From contig JAKOGP010000002.1 of NCBI GenBank assembly GCA_022239325.1, positions 39,496 to 103,495 of the forward strand: a DNA stretch of 64,000 nucleotides, written 5' to 3'. The first letter of the stretch is position 1, and the number at the start of each line of letters is the position of its first letter. This stretch comes from Flavobacteriaceae bacterium LSUCC0859 (GTDB lineage Bacteria; Bacteroidota; Bacteroidia; Flavobacteriales; Flavobacteriaceae). This document shows, piece by piece, positions 6,451-13,612 of the stretch. The notes beneath the pieces were generated by a model, which saw only the letters and a list, made by a program, of their open reading frames with translations, was not told where the DNA came from and searched no databases. The position numbers and the translations under genes are program-made.

Positions 6451-6674
6451 CCATTAAAACTAATTATTCATCAAATAAAATAAAATCACACATAATTAAT
6501 CAATATAATTAATCCAAAAAATAATAAATATAAACTACTGATAATCAGATATATACATTTTATTTCTATTATAATTTATCTTACTTCTCCCACAAATATT
6601 CCAATTAACATCCAAAACTACATTAACAATAAATCTATTTTTATATATCAAATTACAACCCTTTACTACTTCAT

Positions 6675-6706
6675 AAAAGGCTTTCAGATAACTGAAAGCC
6701 TTTTTT
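6675..6706 (+). terminator. Strong hairpin terminator at the element/chromosome junction
   Basis: There is a 13-bp perfect inverted repeat, 6675-6687 with 6692-6704, an ATAA loop and a T run through 6706. It has an A run on the other side and could work in both directions. It has normal G/C content, so it belongs to the chromosome. It may be the terminator of a gene that lay to the left before the element inserted. Confidence 0.75.
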
Positions 6707-6745
6707 ATTTTATATTGCAGGATATCTAATACTAGTATAAATGCC

Positions 6746-7369
6746 ATGACTGAAGAAGCACGTAAAAATCACTGGGAACATATTTACAAAACGAAAGCCT
6801 TAACAGAAGTAAGCTGGTATGAGCCCATTCCTAAAACTTCTTTAGAGACATTTAAATCTTTCCAGATCCCTAAAACCGCAAAAATTATAGATGTAGGTGG
6901 CGGCGATAGCTTTTTGGCAGACTCCCTTTTAAAACAAGGCTACCAAAATATCACAGTTTTAGATATTTCTCAGGCAGCCATTCTCAGAGCACAACAAAGA
7001 TTAGGGCCACTTAGCCAAAAAATTAATTGGATAGTGTCAGATATTACCGCTTTTAAACCCAAAGAAACCTACGATTTTTGGCATGATAGAGCGGCCTTCC
7101 ATTTTCTGAATACAAAAACAGATATTGAAAAATACATAAAAACTGCACACCATAGCTTAAGTGAGCAAGGACTCCTTTCTATAGGAACCTTTTCAGAAAA
7201 CGGCCCAAAAAAATGCAGTGGTATAAACATAACTCCATATTCAGAAATAAGTTTAGTGGAACAATTCGCTCCACTATTTAGCAAAATGAGTTGCAGCACC
7301 TATACACATATTACACCATTTAATACCAAGCAAGAATTCACCTTTTGCAATTTTAAAAAAAATAAATAA
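6746..7369 (+). CDS. Class I SAM-dependent methyltransferase
   Basis: This is a 207-residue protein. SAM-binding motif I is IIDVGGGDSF at about residues 47-56, the acidic strand-2 loop is VLDIS, and a DFWHDRAAFHFL stretch fits the post-II/motif-IV region. It resembles stand-alone small-molecule methyltransferases of the UbiE/TPMT-like type. The substrate is not predictable. It is the first chromosomal gene right of the mobile element and starts 39 bp after the junction hairpin. An ATG precedes it at the same spot only by one codon context, so the start at 6746 is reasonable. Confidence 0.8.
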   Translation: MTEEARKNHWEHIYKTKALTEVSWYEPIPKTSLETFKSFQIPKTAKIIDVGGGDSFLADSLLKQGYQNITVLDISQAAILRAQQRLGPLSQKINWIVSDITAFKPKETYDFWHDRAAFHFLNTKTDIEKYIKTAHHSLSEQGLLSIGTFSENGPKKCSGINITPYSEISLVEQFAPLFSKMSCSTYTHITPFNTKQEFTFCNFKKNK

Positions 7370-7472
7370 GCTTATTTTTTAAGGCTAAATATTAATTAGA
7401 CTATATGATGTACGGGACTCCTTAGCTCTGTTTTCTATGAACTAGCATTTTTTAGTACCTTTAAAATAAAAA

Positions 7473-7886
7473 ATGATGCATTTATTTTTATGGAGTTTAT
7501 TATGGCTCATTCAAACTGCTCCAGTCACTGGTACCTGGGTAAGCATTGACGACGAAACTGGTGTTGAAAAATCCGAAATTACCCTCTATGAGTCTCAGGG
7601 CAAACTTTACGGAAAGGTGAAGCGCTTGCTGCTCCCTGAAGATCAAGGGAAATTATGTGTTAATTGTAAGGGAGCAGAGAAAAATAAGCCCATTGAAGGT
7701 CTTGTGATTGTTAAAGGTTTATCTAAAGATGGGGAAACTTGGACAGATGGAAAGATCATGGACCCTGCAAATGGTAAAAACTATGACTGCACCATATCGC
7801 TAGAGAATTCAAATACCCTAAAAGTAAGAGGTTATTTGGGCTTCTCCTTTCTTGGCCGTACCCAAACATGGAAAAGAAAAGAGTAG
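7473..7886 (+). CDS. DUF2147 family exported protein
   Basis: This 137-residue protein has an N-terminal hydrophobic signal-like segment (about 1-17). GTWVSIDDETG follows, with KLYGKVKRLLLP, a Cys-x-x-Cys pair in LCVNCKG, the DGKIMDPANGKNYDC stretch and the C-terminal LKVRGYLGFSFLGRTQTW. This set of blocks (W near the start, G-K-[IV]-x-D-P-x-x-G-x-x-Y, R-G-[FY]-x-G, T-x-x-W) is the DUF2147 pattern, common in Bacteroidota and Proteobacteria; its function is unknown. It is probably periplasmic. It is followed immediately by a lipoprotein gene. Confidence 0.8.
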   Translation: MMHLFLWSLLWLIQTAPVTGTWVSIDDETGVEKSEITLYESQGKLYGKVKRLLLPEDQGKLCVNCKGAEKNKPIEGLVIVKGLSKDGETWTDGKIMDPANGKNYDCTISLENSNTLKVRGYLGFSFLGRTQTWKRKE

Positions 7887-7906
7887 ACTTGCAAAATTCA
7901 AGTTTA

Positions 7907-8653
7907 ATGAGAGCCTTTTTAATTGGGTTTTTATTTTTTGGAATAAGTTGCTCTACGGAGCAGATTAGTGACACAGATCTAAAAAATCCAGACTCCCAAA
8001 ATCAAAGTCAAGACCACAGCTCAGGGGAAAGTACTTCCAATACTGCAGACAACAATTCTAATTCTCAAAGCCAAACAGATGCTTCAGTGCCAGAGGGCCC
8101 CTTATATTTGGCTTCAAATGGAATTACAGTAAAAGCAGGAACGCTTGCCAGTATAGGGGACAGAATTGAATTTAAAGGAAATGAATACCTTGTAGTAGAC
8201 AATAAAACGCTTAGAGATATTATTAAAAATGACCGAGAAATTCTCACTTATTTGGTCACCTCTTATGTCACAGATATGAGCTATTTACTTGAAGGCAGAC
8301 AGTCTCTTACTCCAAATATTGGAGGCTGGGACACCAGTTCAGTTACAGATATGAGTTATTTATTTTACCGGGCCTCTATCTACAACGGAGATATTAGTAA
8401 GTGGGACACCTCAAAGGTGAGGGATATGTCTTATATGTTTTCAGAGGCTATTGAATACAACAGAGATCTAAGCTCTTGGGACACTGAAAAGGTAAATCAA
8501 ATGGAAGGAATGTTTTACGGAGCAAGCCAATACAGTAAAGATTTGAGTTCTTGGTGTGTTCCTCTAATAAGCCAAGCTCCCAAAGATTTTTCTAGAGCAT
8601 CAAAACTTAGTGCAAACCAACTTCCTAAATGGGGAAGCTGCCCCAATTCCTAA
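7907..8653 (+). CDS. BspA-type (DUF285) surface lipoprotein
   Basis: I place the start at the ATG at 7907, because MRAFLIGFLFFGISCS is a lipoprotein signal with the lipobox cysteine. An upstream in-frame ATG at 7868 would overlap the previous gene and add 13 charged residues. A Ser/Asn/Gln-rich linker follows the cysteine. The C-terminal half carries repeats of the type WDTSSVTDMSYLFYRAS, WDTSKVRDMSYMFSEA and WDTEKVNQMEGMFYGAS. These DUF285/BspA-like leucine-rich-type repeats occur in surface proteins of Bacteroidota and Mycoplasma. It is probably exposed on the outer membrane; its ligand is unknown. Confidence 0.8.
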   Translation: MRAFLIGFLFFGISCSTEQISDTDLKNPDSQNQSQDHSSGESTSNTADNNSNSQSQTDASVPEGPLYLASNGITVKAGTLASIGDRIEFKGNEYLVVDNKTLRDIIKNDREILTYLVTSYVTDMSYLLEGRQSLTPNIGGWDTSSVTDMSYLFYRASIYNGDISKWDTSKVRDMSYMFSEAIEYNRDLSSWDTEKVNQMEGMFYGASQYSKDLSSWCVPLISQAPKDFSRASKLSANQLPKWGSCPNS

Positions 8654-8728
8654 GCTAATGAACAAACTCTCTTAGGCTTCAAATGTTTTGGGCCCATAAA
8701 TATTATGTTTTGTACATTTAAATAAAAA

Positions 8729-9067
8729 ATGAAAAAAATTCTAAGCCTTTGCATTCTGTTTGTATGCTTTTCATGTGAAGAAAAACAAGAGGAGTACACA
8801 GCAGCAACTGTTAATTTTGAAGAAATCTCTTTCTTAAGTAGAACCAATGAGAACGTAGGTGCTGGGACTCAATTTGTTTATCTAAGTGCTGGCTTAACTG
8901 CAGATGACGCTTCCTATTGTTTTTGTCAGTTAACTTGCGAACGAACGGCTGAAGTATATTTTTTACTGGAATACAACAAAGACACCAACATACTTCGCTT
9001 TAAAAAAACAGCATCCGACCCTTATACGGAGTACAACACCAGTAACTGGTGTATTAGGTATAATTAA
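8729..9067 (+). CDS. Small cysteine-containing lipoprotein
   Basis: This 112-residue protein starts MKKILSLCILFVCFSCEEK, a short lipoprotein signal with lipobox Cys16. The mature part has four further cysteines (YCFCQLTC and NWCIRY), which could form disulfides. No family is recognised. It is the third exported protein in a row on this strand. The A-rich run just before the ATG matches the one before the DUF2147 gene. Confidence 0.65.
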   Translation: MKKILSLCILFVCFSCEEKQEEYTAATVNFEEISFLSRTNENVGAGTQFVYLSAGLTADDASYCFCQLTCERTAEVYFLLEYNKDTNILRFKKTASDPYTEYNTSNWCIRYN

Positions 9068-9104
9068 AGTGCCTAGACACATATATTTTTAATATATTAA
9101 ACTC

Positions 9105-10598
9105 ATGTCAAAATATATTGTATCTATAGACCAGGGTACCACCAGCTGTAGGTCTATTATTTTTAATAAAAAGGGGCAAATTGTTTCTGAGGCCCAGCAA
9201 GAGTTTACCCAGTATTTTCCTAAATCGGGTTGGGTAGAACACGATCCTTTAGAAATTTTAAACGTCCAAATAGCGGTCACCCAAAAGGCCTTGGCCCTCA
9301 AAGGACTCCATGGTACAGATATCGCAGCCATGGGAATTACAAACCAAAGAGAAACGGTTGTAGTATGGGACAAGAACACAGGAAAACCTATCTACAACGC
9401 CATTGTTTGGCAAGACAAACGCACAGCAAATTATTGCGATGCCCTAAAAAGTGCAGGGCATGAAGCACTTATCCGTGAAAAAACTGGACTGGTTATAGAC
9501 GCCTATTTTTCTGGCACCAAAGTAAATTGGATATTAAATGAAGTGGAGGGCGCCAAAGAAAAGGCAAAAGCAGGAGACTTACTTTTTGGCACTATGGATA
9601 GTTGGTTAGTGTGGAATATCTCTGAAGAGAAAAAACATATTACAGATGTTTCAAATGCTTCCAGAACATTGCTATTTAATATTCAAAGTATGGAGTGGGA
9701 CAAACAACTGTTAGATATATTTGATGTCCCAAAAAATATGCTGCCTCAGGTGGCAGCTTCAAGCGAGGTATATGCACATACTTCAGAAGCACTCTTTAAG
9801 GGCTCCATTCCTATTTCTGGAATAGCTGGCGACCAACAAGCGGCCTTATTCGGTCAGATGTGTACCCAAGCAGGTATGGTCAAAAACACCTATGGTACAG
9901 GTTGTTTTATGCTAATGAATATTGGAGATAAACCCATCATTTCAAAAAACAAACTACTCACTACTGTGGCATGGAAAATTGGAAATAAAACTACCTATGC
10001 CTTGGAAGGGAGTATTTTTATGGCAGGAGCAATAGTTCAATGGCTTAGAGATGGTTTAAAAATAATCGATTCGGCGGGTGAAATTTCTGCTTTAGCGGGT
10101 TCGGTTCCAGATACAGATGGTGTATGCTTTGTTCCCGCCTTTGCTGGACTAGGCGCACCCTATTGGAATATGCAAGCCAAAGGGAGCCTTTTTGGCATGA
10201 GTAGGGGTACCACAGATGCCCATATTGCTAGAGCCGCTCTTGAGTCAATTGCCATGCAAACCATGGATGTTTTAAAAGCGATGGAGGCAGACGCAAAAAT
10301 AAGGGTCAGGGAACTCAGGGTAGACGGAGGAGCTGCAATAAACGAACTTCTCATGAAATTTCAAGCAGACGTGCTACAAACCAATATTTTAAGGCCTAAA
10401 ATAACAGAAACCACCGCCATGGGGGCTGCTTTTTTAGCAGGCTTGGCTGTTGGGTTTTGGGAGAGCGAAAAAGAGATTCAATCCATGTGGGCCATAGATA
10501 AGAAATATAAACCAAATGTAGACTGGGCAGAAAGAGATACTAAAATTAAAGCATGGCAGCGCGCTGTAAAAGCTACTGAATTTTGGGCAGCCGATTAA
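9105..10598 (+). CDS. glpK: Glycerol kinase
   Basis: This 497-residue protein has the usual length of GlpK. The N-terminal phosphate-binding segment is [12 protein letters not shown], then [36 protein letters not shown], and [13 protein letters not shown] with a second glycine-rich segment [23 protein letters not shown] text appears as [13 protein letters not shown]. Reaction: glycerol plus ATP to sn-glycerol 3-phosphate in the cytoplasm, the entry of glycerol into lipid and central metabolism. No glpF or glpD is next to it; the gene after it is an unrelated oxidoreductase 21 bp downstream, possibly cotranscribed. Confidence 0.95.
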   Translation: MSKYIVSIDQGTTSCRSIIFNKKGQIVSEAQQEFTQYFPKSGWVEHDPLEILNVQIAVTQKALALKGLHGTDIAAMGITNQRETVVVWDKNTGKPIYNAIVWQDKRTANYCDALKSAGHEALIREKTGLVIDAYFSGTKVNWILNEVEGAKEKAKAGDLLFGTMDSWLVWNISEEKKHITDVSNASRTLLFNIQSMEWDKQLLDIFDVPKNMLPQVAASSEVYAHTSEALFKGSIPISGIAGDQQAALFGQMCTQAGMVKNTYGTGCFMLMNIGDKPIISKNKLLTTVAWKIGNKTTYALEGSIFMAGAIVQWLRDGLKIIDSAGEISALAGSVPDTDGVCFVPAFAGLGAPYWNMQAKGSLFGMSRGTTDAHIARAALESIAMQTMDVLKAMEADAKIRVRELRVDGGAAINELLMKFQADVLQTNILRPKITETTAMGAAFLAGLAVGFWESEKEIQSMWAIDKKYKPNVDWAERDTKIKAWQRAVKATEFWAAD

Positions 10599-10619
10599 AA
10601 TTCCCGCTATCTTTACCCC

Positions 10620-12185
10620 ATGCATACCCTGGTACAAATTGTCGTAAAACCTGAGCAGCAGGAAGACCTCAAGCTTATCTATAAAATAGGCCTTCAAAAG
10701 GCACAACTACATTCTAGCGATGTCTCTGACTGGCGAATAAGAAAACGCTCTATTGACGCTCGAAAACCCCAAATAAAAATCAATTTACAATTGGAGTTCT
10801 GGACCCAGGACTGTCTAAAAACACCGCCTCAAAATTGGACTCCTAGCCAGGTAGATACCCAAAAAAAAATAGCCATTATAGGCGCTGGACCAGCTGGGCT
10901 CTATGCAGCACTTAGGGCTATGGAGGCTGGCCACCAACCCGTTATATTTGAGCGTGGCAAGGATGTTAGGGCTAGAAGAAGAGATTTGGCAGCCATAAAT
11001 AAAGAGCAAATAGTACATCCTGAATCTAATTATTGCTTTGGAGAAGGCGGAGCAGGCACTTATTCTGACGGCAAACTTTATACCCGCTCCAAAAAAAGAG
11101 GGAACGTGCTCAAAGCCATGGAATGGCTCGTACACTTTGGGGCTTCTGAAGACATCTTGGTAGACGCTCACCCCCATATAGGAACCAACAAATTACCCGC
11201 CATTATTACTGCCATGAGAACAGCCATTATGGAAGGGGGTGGAGAAGTTTATTTTAACGCCAAACTCACCGACCTCAGGATTGAAAATAACGCTATAAAC
11301 GCTATTGAAATCAATGGAGAAAAATGGCATGATTTTTCTGAGGTGGTACTAGCTACTGGACATTCTGCCAGAGATATTTTCTACCTGCTTCACAAAAGAG
11401 GTGTCGCTATTGCGGCGAAGGGTTTTGCACTGGGGGTTCGGGCAGAGCACCCTCAGCAGCTTATAGACCAAATTCAATACCACGGACAAACAGACAACCC
11501 ATACCTACCCCCGGCCTCCTATGCGCTAGTAACACAAGTTAAGGGCATGGGGGTGTATTCATTTTGTATGTGCCCTGGCGGTATAATAGCACCTTGTGCC
11601 ACAGACAAAGAAGAAGTAGTAACCAATGGTTGGAGTCCTAGCAAGCGAAATAATCCCTATGCCAATTCAGGAATTGTAGTGACACTAGCACCAGAAGACT
11701 TACCCAACTATGATCCAAACAATCCGTTTGTTTGTTTGGAGTTTCAACAAAAAATAGAAAGAGACTGCTGGGAAGCTGCAGGAAAAACACAGCGGGTACC
11801 CGCCCAAAGAATGATTGATTTTGTCCAGGGGAAAAAATCAGTAGACTTTCCTAAAACATCCTACCAGCCGGGTATTGTTTCTGTAGATCTATCTGAAGTA
11901 CTCCCACCTATCATTGCACAAAGGCTTAAAAAAGCATTTAAAGATTTTGGAGTTAAAATGAAAGGGTATTACACCAACGAGGCCGTGTTACACGCCCCAG
12001 AGAGCAGGACCTCCTCTCCCATTTCCATTCCAAGACATCCTGAAACAATGGAGCATATAGAAATCCAAGGTTTATACCCCTGTGGAGAAGGTGCCGGATA
12101 CGCTGGAGGCATTATGTCTGCCGCAGTAGATGGTATAAACTGTGTAGACGCCATAGTGAGAAAATACACCTCCACCCCAAGATAA
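10620..12185 (+). CDS. NAD(P)/FAD-dependent oxidoreductase (COG2509-like)
   Basis: This 521-residue protein has a roughly 85-residue N-terminal extension, then a Rossmann dinucleotide-binding segment IAIIGAGPAGLYAALRAMEAG and FERGKDVRARRRD. NYCFGEGGAGTYSDGKLYTR and a C-terminal GLYPCGEGAGYAGGIMSAA follow. This arrangement is typical of uncharacterised FAD-dependent dehydrogenases of COG2509, found widely in Bacteroidota and Firmicutes. The substrate is unknown. The start at 10620 is the first ATG after glpK and preserves the conserved N-terminal region. Confidence 0.82.
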   Translation: MHTLVQIVVKPEQQEDLKLIYKIGLQKAQLHSSDVSDWRIRKRSIDARKPQIKINLQLEFWTQDCLKTPPQNWTPSQVDTQKKIAIIGAGPAGLYAALRAMEAGHQPVIFERGKDVRARRRDLAAINKEQIVHPESNYCFGEGGAGTYSDGKLYTRSKKRGNVLKAMEWLVHFGASEDILVDAHPHIGTNKLPAIITAMRTAIMEGGGEVYFNAKLTDLRIENNAINAIEINGEKWHDFSEVVLATGHSARDIFYLLHKRGVAIAAKGFALGVRAEHPQQLIDQIQYHGQTDNPYLPPASYALVTQVKGMGVYSFCMCPGGIIAPCATDKEEVVTNGWSPSKRNNPYANSGIVVTLAPEDLPNYDPNNPFVCLEFQQKIERDCWEAAGKTQRVPAQRMIDFVQGKKSVDFPKTSYQPGIVSVDLSEVLPPIIAQRLKKAFKDFGVKMKGYYTNEAVLHAPESRTSSPISIPRHPETMEHIEIQGLYPCGEGAGYAGGIMSAAVDGINCVDAIVRKYTSTPR

Positions 12186-12230
12186 ATTAGCTGTGTTAGT
12201 TAGCACCTATGGGCTTGAAAAAACAGTTAA

Positions 12231-12255
12231 ACAGATTTTTACACTAAAAATCTGT
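12231..12255. terminator. AT-rich inverted repeat between convergent genes
   Basis: There is a perfect 11-bp inverted repeat (12231-12241 with 12245-12255) with a CAC loop, covering the stop codon of the TolC-type gene. It lies between the convergent oxidoreductase and efflux genes, as a bidirectional terminator would. The stem is AT-rich and lacks a clean T run, so it would be weak. Confidence 0.4.
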
Positions 12256-13602
12256 ATTTAACAAAGCGCCTCCCAATTGCAACAAAGCGTACTCTGCTAA
12301 CTTGGCATTGTATTTGGCTGCGTTGCTACTGGTTTGAGCATTGAGCAGGTTTAACTGGGCCTGTCTAAATTCTATAGCGGTAATACGACCCAATGCATAT
12401 TGTTGTTCAGAGCGCTCAAAATTATTTAAACTCGTAGCCACAAGTTCTTTTTGAAGCTGGTAAATCGCCAAGTTATTTTCATAGACCTCCCAGGCATTTT
12501 TAAGATCTCTCTCAAAAGTAGCCTCTTGCTGAGCATTTAATATAGCCTGATTCTCTAAGGCTATTTTTGCATTTTTAATCCTGGTAGTGGTTTGCCCTCC
12601 ATTGAATAAATTCCAAGTGAGGTTGGCCCCTAAGCTCAAGTTATAATTGGTATTATTAGTACCAGGAAAAAATGCCGATGCGGCACTTTGGTTTAAATTC
12701 CATCCATAATTCCCCACAAGACCAATTCTGGGCAAAAAGCCAGACTGACTAACCTTGAGATCAAATTCATTAATTTCTTGGTTGGTTTGTGCCAATAGAT
12801 ATTGAACATTTTGAGTCTTAGCACTTTCTAATAGCGTTTTTAAATTGGGTAAGGGCATGAAAGTGAGCTGAGTGTCTACTCGGTAAGCTACAGACTCCTT
12901 CTGCCCAATGAGCAAACTCAAATCGCGTTTGGCTGTGGAAAGGCTTTGCTGGGCATTCATCACAGCTATGCTGTCATTGGCCACGTCTACCTGAGCGTTA
13001 AGCACTGCTAGTTTATTAGATTGACCATATTCAAAGGCGTATTGGGCTCTTTCTAATCGGCGCTTGGAAAGCGCTAAAATATCCTTTAAAACACTAGTGT
13101 TTTCTGTAGCCTGAGCTACCCTAAAATACACACTAAAAAGCTGTATTAAAGTATTCTCTATAGTCTCTCTAAGTTGTAACTCACTTAAGGCATATTGGGC
13201 CTTGAGAGATTTGTAGTTATACGCCCTACCCATGCCGTCAAAAAGTGTGTAGTTTAATTGAAGGCCCGCATTGTAGCGTTGGGCCTCTGCCTTATCTAAA
13301 ATTACATCGGGTCTCGGACTCCCATCTTCTAAGAATTGACCTGGAAATTCAATGGTACTGTTGTCTTGGTTGTAGGTAGCTGCAGAGGTGGCAGAAAGAC
13401 TAGGTAAAAAACCACTATTTAACACACTAGCATTGTTTTTTGCAATCTCCAGCTGGTTTTTAGACACTAAAATACCAAAGTTCTTTTCTAAAGCTGCCTG
13501 GAAAGCGCTCTCTTTGTCTAAAACAATTTCTTGTGCTTGGTTGTGTATCGTGACCAAAAACGTAAGGCTCACTAAAAAAATAGTTCTAATTCTATGACTC
13601 AT
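12244..13602 (-). CDS. TolC-family outer membrane efflux protein
   Basis: I take the ATG at 13602 (MSHRIRTIFLVSLTFLVTIH, a signal peptide) as the start; an upstream ATG at 13632 would overlap the RND gene and add ten charged residues. The mature protein is alpha-helical with two repeats typical of outer membrane factors. Near position 210 is NAQVDVANDSIAVMNAQQSL, and near the end TAIEFRQAQLNLLNAQTS. Gln-, Ala- and Asn-rich helices form the periplasmic tunnel. It is the last gene of a three-gene tripartite efflux operon (adaptor, RND pump, outer membrane channel). Exported substrates are unknown. Confidence 0.9.
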   Translation of the reverse strand: MSHRIRTIFLVSLTFLVTIHNQAQEIVLDKESAFQAALEKNFGILVSKNQLEIAKNNASVLNSGFLPSLSATSAATYNQDNSTIEFPGQFLEDGSPRPDVILDKAEAQRYNAGLQLNYTLFDGMGRAYNYKSLKAQYALSELQLRETIENTLIQLFSVYFRVAQATENTSVLKDILALSKRRLERAQYAFEYGQSNKLAVLNAQVDVANDSIAVMNAQQSLSTAKRDLSLLIGQKESVAYRVDTQLTFMPLPNLKTLLESAKTQNVQYLLAQTNQEINEFDLKVSQSGFLPRIGLVGNYGWNLNQSAASAFFPGTNNTNYNLSLGANLTWNLFNGGQTTTRIKNAKIALENQAILNAQQEATFERDLKNAWEVYENNLAIYQLQKELVATSLNNFERSEQQYALGRITAIEFRQAQLNLLNAQTSSNAAKYNAKLAEYALLQLGGALLNTDF

Positions 13603-13612
13603 AGTCTCTCTT

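Larger units (their letters stand above)
1..6674. mobile_element. Cytosine-depleted (three-letter) integrated mobile element, left end outside window
   Basis: The block is set apart by composition. The plus strand is made of A, C and T with G almost absent, so the sense strand of its minus-strand genes is A, G and T. This holds in genes and in the spacers between them, except in the inserted restriction-modification cassette at about 750-2350. It stops abruptly at about 6674, where normal flavobacterial DNA starts. Contents: two serine recombinases, an excisionase-like HTH protein, a replication/polymerase-like protein, a zinc-cysteine protein, two unknowns and a type II restriction-modification pair. 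Recombinases plus a replication gene suggest an integrative element, or an integrated plasmid or phage. No capsid, relaxase or conjugation gene is visible here. The left boundary and attachment sites cannot be seen. Confidence 0.8.
6341..6674. other. Noncoding right end of the element, upstream of the replication-like gene
   Basis: This is AT-rich, G-poor (plus strand) DNA between the replication-like gene and the chromosome junction. It contains two direct repeats (6376-6400, 6426-6450) and a perfect 11-bp palindrome CTGATAATCAG at 6538-6548, one of the few places with G on the plus strand. It is the natural place for the replication gene promoter, an origin or an attachment site; none is proven. 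Confidence 0.55.

Noticed and set aside
1..6674. The C-depletion as a bisulfite-type or base-calling artefact
   Set aside because: Conversion of C to T in an ordinary sequence would turn Arg CGN, Gln and many other codons into stops or odd residues. Here long frames are intact, catalytic residues are kept, Arg is coded by AGR, and the adjoining chromosome and the inserted cassette are normal.
6535..6747. 70-residue minus-strand frame across the element junction
   Set aside because: It reads through the terminator hairpin and overlaps the methyltransferase start; it joins two regions of different composition and resembles no family.
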